Shown in pieces: positions 1 to 10,600 of a DNA stretch of 20,067 nucleotides. A program made the position numbers and the translations under genes. Each line of letters opens with the position of its first letter. Positions within the stretch are counted from its first letter, which is position 1. Source of the DNA: Pelargonium cotyledonis. Its lineage: Eukaryota > Streptophyta > Magnoliopsida > Geraniales > Geraniaceae. The DNA is taken from the NCBI GenBank assembly GCA_036897625.1, contig JAYMTA010001432.1, positions 1 to 20,067 on the forward strand. Direction: 5' to 3'. The notes under the pieces are model-generated. The model saw only the letters and a list, made by a program, of their open reading frames with translations, was not told the origin of the DNA and did not search any database.

Positions 1-350
1 AGCCGGGTCAACCTGGCTCGCTGTGTCCGATCCGTCCTCCCCTCCATTCACATCCTGACTGTCCTCTCCTGCCGCCAACGCCAGAAACTCCATTCCTCTC
101 CTTAACTTGGTATCCACTTCCGTCCGCCTGATACAAAGCACGACCTACGCCGACTAGATCTCAGAAAAAGCGTCCCACCTCTGACGGATAAAGCACAGCA
201 CGACCGCCGTGCACCACGATGGCTGTCGCTTCTCTGTTCCACGCAACACCACGCTCGCTGAGCCGAACACCGTCACCCTCCTTTGCACTGCCGCCGTCAC
301 CAGAAAAGAAAAACTCCTTTAATACCTTTTATTCTGAAAACCCTAACTGC
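1..350. other. GC-richer window edge, no gene assigned
   Basis: This stretch is visibly more GC-rich than the AT-rich DNA that follows, and has no long open frame. On the - strand it contains AGGGTTTTC (telobox-like) near 338-346, followed by a pyrimidine/purine-rich leader-like stretch. It could be the 5' end of a divergent gene running off the left edge, or a transposon fragment. Neither is proven. Confidence 0.25.
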
Positions 351-520
351 TACCTTGAGGAGCAGAGAGACCGCTTCTTTGAATATTGGGTATGATATTT
401 AACATTTTTTAGTTGATTCAAATTATTTTACAAAAAAAATAAAATAAAAGTAATGTAGACTTGAGCATTCTTTCTCTTCGTCACAAGTCATAACTAAGTC
501 ACTGATTACTAATTATCACA

Positions 521-568
521 GCCAGCCCAATACATATTTGGGCCTGTAAATGGGCCATCATTTGGGCT
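521..568 (+). promoter_or_regulatory. Cluster of site II (TGGGCY) elements
   Basis: TGGGCC occurs at 539-544 and 551-556, TGGGCT at 563-568, and the reverse form AGCCCA at 524-529. Clusters of such site II elements (TCP-factor targets) upstream of a telobox are characteristic of plant ribosomal-protein and other growth-linked genes. The cluster lies about 100 bp upstream of the likely transcription start of the RPL36 gene, which fits that role. Confidence 0.75.
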
Positions 569-634
569 CAAAACTAATAAAAGTAACCATAGTAGCAATC
601 CGGCACCGTTTCGATCGGGCTTCCTTCTTCTCGA

Positions 635-676
635 CCTATAAGAAGGTGCACAAACCCAAACCCTAGTTTCTTCTTC
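635..676 (+). promoter_or_regulatory. TATA-like box, telobox and pyrimidine-rich start region of RPL36
   Basis: CCTATAAGAA at 635-644 is TATA-like. AAACCCTAG at 658-666 is a perfect plant telobox, and it is followed by a pyrimidine-rich tract (TTTCTTCTTCC) like the 5' ends of ribosomal-protein mRNAs. The transcription start is inferred at about 660-670. Confidence 0.65.
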
Positions 677-711
677 CACCCGCCTCACTCAGACCATCCC
701 TGCATCGCAAG

Positions 712-1390
712 GTTAGCTTTTCTCTTCTGCAACATCTTCCTTGCCGTTGTTCGTTTTCTATTTCCCATTGTTCGTAGTGTTACCTTTTGTTTGATTTGTT
801 GCTGAGAAAAATGAAGGAATGTTAAAGTTGCGATTTTGTATTATCTTCTGAGTTTCTTCGTAGATGATCCGGTATCTACTTGTTTTGAGCTCTGTTGTGA
901 TATAATATTGGACCCATAGTGCTGTTTTCATGCTGTTTGTTGTATTCGCGAATTTCTGATATTTGAAGCTGACAAACTTTGTTGAAGCACCATTTTATTT
1001 TGTTAGGTTTTTTTTTTCACTTATTGGTACTGTTTTTATGTCTTTTTTATTTTTAGTATATAACTATTGTATTAGCATTGGATGCAAATCTTTAGTATTT
1101 ACTTGATTTGTTGCATTGCGCCTATTGATGCTTTGGTTTCTTCCAGTTATTGTGTTTAAATTGGACTGTGATCAGTTATGTTCACATATTTTGTGATGCA
1201 TGTTTTTGGCTATTGGTGAGTACTTTTGTTTGTGGTAAAGAAAGGAAACTAAGAACCTTGTTGGATATGTATGTGATCATATTTTGATGCTATTGGAGAA
1301 ATGAAATTATTAAACATTTGAATTTTATTGGCTTGATGTTGCTTTTTGTTTAGATTTTTAACTTGCTGTGCATTGTGTTTGCTGAAAAAG
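712..1390 (+). other. Leader (5'UTR) intron of RPL36
   Basis: A donor at AAG|GTTAGC (exon end 711) opens a T-rich intron of about 0.65 kb. It ends either at TTTGTTTAG (1353) or at the AAAAAG just before ATC-ATG (1390); the sequence alone does not decide between them. A T-rich intron directly upstream of the start codon is common in plant ribosomal-protein genes and often raises expression. No other feature was seen within it. Confidence 0.6.
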
Positions 1391-1393
1391 ATC

Positions 1394-2114
<721 letters not shown>

Positions 2115-2560
2115 TGAAGATCAGTTTAGGGATCTCATCACATGGATTGTCTTTCATAGTTTCAATATTTGTTAGAGATGTGTTTGTTCAGAACTTATCT
2201 TTTTGTTCAAGACTTGACAATAATCACAATCTTGTTCTGGGTTTTGGAGTTGATCAATTTCTTCTATTCTATCCATAATTTATAATTTTTGGCTGTTTGG
2301 ATTTGTTAATTTATCTGAGCCAAAAAAAGGTAGCTCAAAGTGTGATGAAGCAAGATTATATCCACCATTAAGATGTCGGTGAGTTGTGAGGGAAAAGGTT
2401 TTGCTGACAAATTTGATAAAAGGTTTTGCTGACAAATTTGATGGAGTGAGAATTCACATAGTACGTTGGCCTAATCTTCATTTGTTCTTAATGTTTGAAA
2501 TTATTGGTTGGTTAACTTATGCTTCTATCGATGGATTGTTATAATGCAGTTGCCTTGGTA
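2115..2560. other. RPL36 3'UTR and spacer, no further gene
   Basis: The first about 170 bp is T-rich and probably the RPL36 3'UTR (AATTTATAATTTTTGG near 2277-2292), although no perfect AATAAA was seen. The rest is AT-rich spacer containing the 25-bp tandem duplication listed separately. Confidence 0.4.
2393..2442. repeat. Perfect 25-bp tandem duplication
   Basis: The 25-bp unit beginning AAAAGGTTTTGCTGACAAAT occurs twice without a gap or mismatch, at 2393-2417 and 2418-2442. Perfect identity suggests a recent slippage or duplication event. No function is apparent. Confidence 0.95.
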
Positions 2561-3100
2561 CATTCACAATCTTTCGGAAAGTTCATCTGATCTCTTCTAG
2601 ATTCTTTGGGATAAAGAGATGGTGTTTTCATTAACTCCAACCCGGTCGACCTGGGTCTTTTCCATTTTCTGTCTCATCTGTCTAGCTCTGCTCAACCCTT
2701 GGCTTCTTCTGGGGTATACAGCTAATCCTTATTAGGCAAAGTGATTGCCATAGCATGCTTTACTACAATATTTGTTCCTGGGTTTTTAGTACTGATTGGT
2801 TGGTAGTGAACTTGATTTTGCATCATTGTAGCCTGATTCTGAATAACTGTTTCTATTTTCACCATATAAGCCTTGAACATGTATGCTAAACCATCTGCTG
2901 AGACAGTTGCTAGTAAAGTTGATTTATTTGGTGACATTGCTGCCCGAGCTGTTGAATCTGATCATCCTGCAATTGCTGATTCGGGTAGAAGAGGAGGCAT
3001 GTTACCAATATACGCAAGAAATTGCGTTTTTTTGGGCCAACTTTCATAATCTTGTTCACACTACATACGCCCTCCCAAATTTAAACTTTGGATTGTATTG
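2560..3100 (+). other. Possible decayed coding fragments, unrecognised
   Basis: Short stretches read as plausible protein on the + strand. Around 2637-2711 a frame reads NPVDLGLFHFLSHLSSSAQP and is followed by a GTATAC that could be a donor. Around 2899-3003 a frame reads ETVASKVDLFGDIAARAVES and then DHPAIADSGRRGG. They are in different frames and no consistent exon chain with good acceptors could be drawn. The - strand also has an open frame (2722-2937), which is probably a shadow. This could be the remains of a gene whose end lies at 3821-4219, or chance. Confidence 0.25.
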
Positions 3101-3108
3101 TTGATACC

Positions 3109-3816
3109 GGGATTTAATACTCTGGAAGTTTTCCATCTATTGAAAAGTCACCAGATAGATTTTCAACAAAAAAATAAGTCACAACAGTCACTCACATAAA
3201 ATAAAATTGGTCACGCAAGTCCCACAGTTATTTTGACACAACGGAACCGTTAGTTCGGGTGATGTGGCACCACGTGACATTTTAATTTATATTATTTTTA
3301 TTTATTTTTTACATTTGGTGCTGACATGACATTTAAAAATATTTTAATATAATTAAAAATTTTAAAAATGACACGTGTCACGTAATGATTGGTTTAAAAT
3401 TAATGTTTTAACCAACAAATTAGCGACACGTATCATTTTAATTAAAATTTAAAATTATTATTTTGAAATGCCACGTCAGCGCCACGTGACATTTTAATTT
3501 ATATTATTTTTATTTATTTTCACATGTGGCGCTGATGTGGCATTTAAAAGTATTTTAATACAATTAGAATGAGATACGTGTCGCTTAATGATTAATCCAA
3601 AATTAAATTTGATAATTTTATTAAAATCTAATTTTAATTTCTTTAAATGTCACGTTAGCGACATGTTACTCAAAATAAAATGTCACGTGGCGCCATGTCA
3701 GTCAAACTAACGGTGGGACTTGTGTGACTAATTTTCCTTTATATGGGGGATTGCTGTGACTTATTCTTTTGATAAGGAGTTGGCCAGTGACTTTTCAATA
3801 GGTGACTATTAAACCC
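3109..3816. mobile_element. 708-bp MITE with long terminal inverted repeats
   Basis: The left end (GGGATTTAATAC, then CATCTATTGAAAAGTCAC at 3134) and the reverse complement of the right end (GGGTTTAATAGTC, then CACCTATTGAAAAGTCAC ending at 3804) match. They stay alignable for roughly 170 bp, through AATAAGTCACA, a CAAGTCCCAC block and the GCGCCACGTGACATTTT block. The left arm carries about 12 extra bases (TGGAAGTTTTCC). An internal direct repeat of about 42 bp starts at 3267 and 3479 (offset 212). There is no coding capacity, so it is non-autonomous. The superfamily is uncertain: the GGG/CCC ends and 8-9 bp duplication fit Mutator-like or hAT-like elements. The arms contain several CACGTG motifs (3271, 3483, 3684 region). 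Confidence 0.85.
3267..3520. repeat. Internal direct repeat within the MITE
   Basis: The block starting GCACCACGTGACATTTTAAT at 3267 recurs at 3479 as GCGCCACGTGACATTTTAAT, and both continue into the same AT-rich sequence for about 42 bp. Similarity continues more weakly afterwards (TGACATTTAAA, TATTTTAAT, ACGTGTC, TTAATGATT), giving two roughly 130-bp subterminal modules 212 bp apart. Confidence 0.8.
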
Positions 3817-3820
3817 TTGA

Positions 3821-4219
3821 TATTGCCCAGTTGAGTTACATGTACTTCCATGGAAGCTTCTGTTAGAAGACGTTTCAGATGAACCTCCTCTACAAGTCGA
3901 CTCATTCGTTCTGTTTTTTGCCACCATTCAAGCAACTCTGGAGCACGTGCAAAACCCTAATCAGAGTATTGAACCGCCAGTATCATTCAACATAATTTGG
4001 ACACTTATCGAGCAGTTTCTTGAAACTCTGCAAGCTTCACAAAAGAACGCATTCATTCAACTGTTCCAAGTCATTCTATCTCATCTCATTTCCATCTTCA
4101 ATTCTCTTGAGAGGAACTTATTTAACAGTGAGACGTTCATTAAGATGAAAATAATGCAAAAGGAATGGGAATATTTTCTTGGCTCGCTACCGGAAAGGGA
4201 TCTGACGTCTCAGCTATAA
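3821..4219 (+). pseudogene. Unrecognised open frame, possible 3' remnant of a gene
   Basis: A 132-codon open frame runs from just after the MITE to TAA at 4217-4219, followed at once by AATAAA (4225-4230). It has no ATG until 3947. It reads from PWKLLLEDVSDEPPLQVDSF through IQATLEHVQNPNQSIEPP to a mostly helical, Leu/Phe/Ile-rich C-terminus with FNSLERNLF and EYFLGSLPERDL. Composition looks protein-like and the poly(A) signal is well placed, but no upstream exon is convincing and a TGA lies in frame at 3818-3820. I do not recognise the family. It may be the last exon of a truncated gene separated from its 5' part by the MITE, or chance. It converges on the SLH gene. Confidence 0.35.
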
Positions 4220-4224
4220 AGTGA

Positions 4225-4230
4225 AATAAA
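4225..4230 (+). terminator. Candidate poly(A) signal AATAAA
   Basis: AATAAA lies six bases after the stop of the 3821-4219 open frame. Its presence is the main support for that frame being the end of a transcribed gene. Confidence 0.35.
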
Positions 4231-4483
4231 TCAAACGACAGAAAAAGCCTTGGGAATATGATGCTAGATTACAAAAATAAAACCTTTAGATATGAAGGCT
4301 ATATATATATGTATGGTTGCTCACTGTCTAGAAAATGCACCATAAGATGAGATCAATTCACCAAAACCAAAATGCCAGTTTATTTCATTTGATGTTATTC
4401 AACTAAAAGCATTCCACTCTGTCCAAGTGATGCATATCCACAATCGTTCATCTTTTACAAAATGCAGCATTCAAGGTTACTCC

Positions 4484-4489
4484 TTTATT
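4484..4489 (-). terminator. Candidate poly(A) signal of the SLH gene
   Basis: AATAAA on the - strand (TTTATT on +) lies about 160 bp after the stop codon at 4648, at a normal plant 3'UTR distance. TTTATT at 4379-4384 is a second candidate further on. Confidence 0.45.
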
Positions 4490-4610
4490 CTGTTGACCTG
4501 TAGAATAACATTACAAAATCTCAACCCAGAACAGTCGATGAATTTGGATTTTCCGATGATGCAGGTATGTCGAGACCAAATGCAGCTCAATGGGACTAAC
4601 AGCTGACCGA

Positions 4611-4634
4611 CTCGCTCAAGAATTATTGAGTGAG
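4611..4634 (-). other. Short stem-loop in the 3'UTR of the SLH gene
   Basis: CTCGCTCAA (4611-4619) pairs with TTGAGTGAG (4626-4634) around a six-base loop, giving nine pairs of which one can only be G-U. It starts 13 bases after the stop codon in the mRNA sense. Function is unknown. Confidence 0.4.
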
Positions 4635-4647
4635 TGGAGAATGGAGA

Positions 4648-7600
4648 TCAAGTTTTGAACTTTTGAGTGAGTTTCTCAACTCCTTCCCTACAATCTCCTG
4701 CAACACGCTTTGCCCCTTCCTTGACAGTCACTCTAAATTCTGCAGCGTTATGTTGTAATTCTTGTGCGGATCTACTTGCCTTTGAGATGGCAGCACCTTT
4801 TAGTTCTATAGCTCGTGTTCCAGCATTAGAGACCCATTCCTTCAACTTCGATATCAATAACATTATATTCTGGACGATCTTATTTATTATATCTTTGGAT
4901 TTCCCTTTTACCTGAGCTACTAATGCCTTGAGCTTGGTCACCAAGTTTTCAGCCCTCTGAACAGTTCCTCCAATTGAAAATTTCTCTCCAGCATTGACCC
5001 ATGTAGTTGCACTAGACATCTCTTCACGAAGGTCATTGTCGATAACTACTTTAATGCCATGTCTCTCCCAGCGGTCTCTAGCCACTTCCAGTGCTTTTGC
5101 TTGTTCTTTTGCTCTTTTCGCCTCATCTTCTGCCCAAGACCTAAATAAAAATATTTCAAACTGTAAGAGTTGGACAAGAATGGCTGAAGGTTTGTTTGTC
5201 ATAGAGAATCCGACATCATGTGGGTACATCATTCATAAAATTGACCTAAAAACTAACTTATTGAAATAACTTCCCTCTTAAAAGTCACCCACTGTCCCAA
5301 AATAAGTTTCTTGTATTCCTTTTTGGGAGAAAATTAAAAATAAGTGAGTTTTCACCTACATACCCCCACATGCATTTGATGCAACAAACTCGAGGGGTTA
5401 TAACTAACCTATTGTAGAGATGTTATTACTCATTGGTATTTCATGCACAACTACTTTCTTTAAAAGGAAAAATGACACTCACTTTGGGACAGAAGGAGTA
5501 CATGATATCCAAAATTGACAAGAAGTTGAAACATCCCAAAAAAACTGAATGAAAATAGAAGCATAGCATTAAAGCAGTTATATGACTTCCCAACACAACT
5601 CAACATGATAATTGGTATTTGATGTACTTTGGGAGTTGCTAATGCCTATCAGGGGCATACCACTTGGTTGGATGAGAAGAAAAAAATGCTAGTAAAAGAA
5701 TTCAGAAAAGTACTAGAGCTCACACTAAGTGAAGTAAAAAATATGTTTTTTCGTTTGTGGGTTATGGCATAAACTGAAAGCAAACAAGATATAGAACAGG
5801 AAAGAGAGACTTCCTTACCGAGCCATGGACAAGGCTTTGCGCTCAATTTCCAACTCGTATTGCAAGCGGGTTATCTCCTGGCTTACACTTTCTGCTTCAC
5901 TTCTAAGTTGGCTAATCCTTTCTTTTTCAAATGCTATCTCTACCTTGTTACTCATAAGGCTCTGCAGCTGATCCTCCACCTCACGCCTTAACTTTGATAG
6001 AACTTCCATTTCTGCTTCAACGGCAACTCGTTCCTTCAATAAGGCAATATTATCCTCCTCTCTCTCAGCTTTTAATTTTTCCAATTCACGCCTTGCCTCT
6101 TCAGCCATTTTTCCCACGACATCAATCCTTTCCTTTTCTACGATAAGTTCTTTTTCAAAACTCGCATTTATATCCTTTTCAACTTGAGCTACTAATTCGT
6201 TATGTGCTAGAACGGCGTTTTCTGCCATAGATTCTGCTTCAATGCGTGCAAGCTCCTCGCTTACAAGGTCAGAAGCCTCACCTACTGCAAGAGCAATTGC
6301 AGCCTGGGCATTTGTGACTGGTTTATCAGGCTGAAACAGCCTCGTGTAACCTATAATATAGAATGAAAACTAGAACTGTAATTATCATATTATCGATCAA
6401 AGTTCGCAGTGGCCAGAGTGGCATACAACTTACCAAATGCAAGAGCTATTATTCCCTGCTCTCCTGCAGTTAGGTCGGCTACAAGTGCAGGACATGCATC
6501 AAGGTCTATCTTATCTGTGTCTATGAAACCTGAAAGTTGCTGCAATATCTGCTCTTGTGCAGAAAATTAAGTTACATATAAATGTAGGAGTTACTACCAC
6601 GCATTTATGTAACTAAGTACTTAAAAGAACAAACAAAAACAAAGCTTCAAATTAAGCAACCTTTCTGTCAGCCTCTGGCAGGTGTCTTTTCTCTAGAGCC
6701 ATCTTCCAACTTACAAGATCTTGGCGTGATAGGGGGCTGCAATAACAAATTAATGGGAAAGAATCAAACACCATGTAAGTTAACCAGAAGCATGCAGCCT
6801 GCATTAATAGTAACAGTATTTCAAAATATACCAAATTCAGTTAGTGAATGAGGAAACTATAAGAATTAAACAATAGAACAATTACATGCACAGGTACAGG
6901 TAACAAACAAAAAATTTAAGTAAATACCTTCAATAACGAACCACTATTGGGGTAAATAAACTTTTGCTTGAATTAAAGAACAAGAAGGATGCATCTAGTT
7001 TTTCTTTTGTTCTTGATTCTTTCGGGACTTGTAGCATCATTTACAATCACACTTAATAGAATAAAATATTTAGAAGTTTTATAATTTATGTAAACGTGGC
7101 AATAGTGGATGCATCAGTAGCAAATGTAATGTGCTAATTTATGTAATATTATGTAGATTATTTCCAAGAACGTGGGAGTAGAACATTTTGTTCAGACATC
7201 ATATTGGAATCTCTTTTAAAAAATAATGATACAAAAATGTCGAACGCGAATCAGATGCACTTCTGGTTGTGTTACATTCCTTTCAGAAGCAGGAAGATAA
7301 AGTGAAATTCAGAAATGACAGATAATAATCATGTTAAAAAAGTTAAAGGAACTCTTGCACAGTATTTCAGTTATAAGTGATAGTCAGGTCCCTAAAAACC
7401 AGTCGTGTAGATATGCAGTTCCATCTATTCAAACAAATAATATTCTACAAAACCACAACAGACTATTTTAGCCAATTTGAAACAATCACCTTTCAGGATA
7501 GAAGTAGAATGGACTCTCTTTTTCATCTAAAGAAGAAAGCATATCACGTCTAGAAAGCTTGCTTGATATAAGTCCAGCTTCTGCCAGGCCTGAAATATTT

Positions 7601-10600
7601 ATACGTTACAAAGCAACATAAGAATGTTGGTAAAGCTGTAACTGAAAGCCTTCTATGGATCAGTCCAAAATATGAAAACCTAATGTCACCTTGAATGCAT
7701 GCAAAGTCAGGGTCTTCAGGAGCAACATCATCAAATGCAAGTTCAGAAACATTTTCTATATACATTGCAGGATAAACTTTTGAGATCGAGTTCCTACAAG
7801 TAAAATCTCATCATATGTATCTCCAGTCAAACATGTAATTACATGGTATAAATTTCTGAGGTACTAGCTGCCATAAAGACAGAAATGAATACCTCGAAAG
7901 AGCATTGCTTGCAATCACTAACCAACGAGCATATTCACGCCGGGTACATAATTCAGTAGGTTGAACATCAGCCTCAATGACCTGAAGAAACACGACATTT
8001 GAACTACAACTGCAAGCATTTATGCAATCTTTACAGGTTTAATCATTCAGTTCCTAATATAGCATTATACGATGAGCTAAGACTTCTCTATTCAACTGTA
8101 AGGCTCTTTAAGGAGGTTCAAATTAATGCTGTTGCTTCTGAATAGATACCAAGGCAGCATCTTTCTATTCAAAACAGATAAACATTATGTGTTGTCAGAT
8201 AGTCAAGCTTACAGTTGCAGGAATACACTTATTTTTTGTTAACACTTCTGATTATAAGAATATAGATTCAGATTTTGTACTATAAAGGCACTCCCTCCAA
8301 CTGCTTATAAACACACTCATTAGGCAGATGTGAAATGCTGTCATCATGGTCCACTTAATGTATGAAGATAGTGTTGAAGTGGGTTAAAGTCACACATCGA
8401 ATATATATAAAGTGAATGAGTTAAATATAATGGTGAAAGTCAAACGTTACTAAGAATGTTGATCCTTCGGTAGTGGAAGCCCAAACCATTATACATAGCT
8501 CATTACTAAAATTTAACATGGTATCAGAACTAGTTATGATCTAGGCGTTGGCTTGAAGGCGGCTCGTTTATGCTGCCTCCCTTTGTGGTCTCCGGCCCAA
8601 AAAAAGTAAGAGGGAGTGTTGAAGTGGGTTAAAGTCCCATATTGAATAAATATAAGTGAATTAGCTAAATATAATAGTGGAAGCTAAACCCTATAAAGAA
8701 GGTTGACTTGGAAGCCCATTATACGTAACCCATAAATTGGACAGATAGCTTAGAGAGGAGTCACCAATTCAGATGCGTATTTGTTGTGATAAATAAATTT
8801 ACCTAAATTTTTTATTAAAAATATTTTTTATATGTATATCTAATTATATTAGAGTTTAATAATGACCAAAACAACTAACATATTACCATCCCAAAGCAAA
8901 TTAGGGTGTTGAAACGAGAACAACACCAATCTGTGAACGAATCTTGATTTTTTTTTAAATGTTTAAACCAAATCATCGTATTTGACACGTATTCGGAACG
9001 GATCATGTCCGAATCGCAAATCCGAGTATCCGACATGAATACAGTAATCCTGAACGTGTCCGTGCTTCATAGTTGTCATCAACAATTTTCACCACTTTCT
9101 TGTCCATATGTATGCCCCAGATCAATTATTTTTAACTTAATCTCATATCATGCAAGAGATATTTTAAGAACGAGTTTATCCACTATGATCAATTTATGTT
9201 GTTCCACTGAAACCTTTCTAAAACAAAGGGGTATTTTCCTTACCTGTATATATGTTACAGGAATTCGAAGTAAAGAAAGTTATCTCAAGTGGTAATTGGG
9301 GACTTCACAGACTTCAATTAAGAATCATACTTGATACGTTTAAACAAGTTTGTTGGAGTACAGCCAGTATCCCTTTTTAGGTAAGCAGATAATATTTCCT
9401 CAAAAAAAGGTAATGAGATAATAGAAATGTGAGCAACATTACTTAGTTTCAAGATATTAGAAAGATGCATAATGCTCTAGAATCTACTCTGGTTATAGTA
9501 TGCTCTTAAGAAACTTCTCTTGTATTCTGCTTACTCCAAAACAGATGATATAATGACCAGTTAAGCTCATAATCGAATAGAAATGAAGTGATTAACTGTA
9601 CAAATGCAGCAGTACAAGTACCTTCAACAGTTGCAGTGCAGCTAGTGCTTGTCCCTGAAGTTGATCAACAATTGAAGGAACCAATACCTTTCCTGGAAGA
9701 ACCTGTAGAGCTGCAGAAACTACAGATGGAGCAGGTATACCAGCAGAGGAAAAGAAAACCGCAGGATTTGGTGATACATAAAATGAAGTGTTTCTATTCA
9801 TCTCATTATGATCATTTGTATCTTGCTCATTTGCAAATGGAGAGACTGCTGACACAGACGGTATTCCAGAAGACTCGGTTTCAATTATGTTGATGAATGA
9901 ACTATTGTGCTCAGATGACACCTGTGGTGTTTCGCTCAAGTCAAGATTATCTGTAGTTGAAGGTGGGGCTATGTTCTCTAAATCATCTTTGGCCAAGATG
10001 TCAGCCACAAGCTCACTGGGAGCGTGGATGATGAAGCTAGAAGAAGAATCAAATGAAAGATTGGAGTTTTCATCTTCACTTGAGCCAGGAATTCCTTCCT
10101 CATTAGTGTAAAGGTCTGTTGACGTAGGATCAGACACTGAAAAGTTGGTCAGCTCAACCTTAGCTAGGTTTTCTTCAGAATTCAATTCTAGTGAAACCAT
10201 AGTGAGGCTGGTAACTGAATCATTGTATTCATGGGCAATAAAAGATTTATCAATGGTTTCAGGTTCATTCAACTTAAGTGAACCTGTGTCTGTATCAGGA
10301 GCAATAGTATTGTCATCGAAAGCTGATTCATATTGCAAATTCTCTTGAAATGAAGCACTTTTAATGGCATCAGTACCATTTGATGTGTTACCGACATCGT
10401 GTACTAATGGATTCCTGATATCAGTTTCATCACCAAGTTTGTTTTCAGTAGAAGCTTCAACAAATTCTGGAGATGGAGAATTTTCATCTATACCTGTCTC
10501 GCTTCTTGGACTACTGTCGTTTTGCTCTATATTGGTGTCCTCATTTCCATCTTTACCAATTTCACCTTGCTCCTCGGCAGCTGATGTCACAAACTGCTCC

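Larger units (their letters stand above)
3101..3824. repeat. Target-site duplication of the 3109-3816 MITE
   Basis: TTGATACC (3101-3108) directly precedes the element and TTGATATT (3817-3824) directly follows it, with the first six of eight bases identical. The span given includes the element itself. Confidence 0.55.
8367..8748 (+). mobile_element. TRIM (terminal-repeat retrotransposon in miniature) with target-site duplication
   Basis: The 372-bp element (8372-8743) is flanked by a perfect 5-bp duplication, GATAG, at 8367-8371 and 8744-8748. Its order is 5' LTR, primer binding site, short non-coding interior of about 68 bp, polypurine tract, 3' LTR. Both LTRs begin TGTTGAAGTGGGTTAAAGTC and end in ACA. 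It has no gag or pol, so it needed enzymes from another element. The two LTRs differ by many substitutions and about 20 bp of length, so the insertion is old. It lies on the + strand, antisense to the host gene, wholly inside intron 3. Confidence 0.92.
7982..9621 (-). other. Intron 3 of the SLH gene, 1640 bp, transposon-bearing
   Basis: The donor is GAAG|GTACTTG at 9621 and the acceptor TTCTTCAG|GTCATT at 7982, both phase 0. This largest intron holds the TRIM element (8372-8743) and a dispersed-repeat-like segment (about 8970-9075). The open frame at 9005-9295 (+) lies within the intron and is not a credible gene. Confidence 0.88.

Noticed and set aside
4667-4915. Open frames on the + strand across the SLH exons (also 4994-5269, 9588-9893, 9887-10111, 10145-10348, 10364-10648, 11117-11362)
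   Set aside because: They are antisense to firmly supported SLH exons and have no domain or start context.
5649-5846. Open frame on the - strand (also 6652-6834, 7550-7765 and 7811-7993)
   Set aside because: The 5649-5846 frame runs through the exon 9 end into intron 9 in a different frame. The other three are real SLH exons read through into introns and are covered by the spliced model.
8281-8330. CTCCCTCC motif as the start of another Stowaway element
   Set aside because: No matching GGAGGGAG end with TA was found downstream before the TRIM.
9005-9295. 96-codon + strand frame in intron 3
   Set aside because: It lies inside a spliced intron, starts in a dispersed-repeat-like segment and has no recognisable domain.
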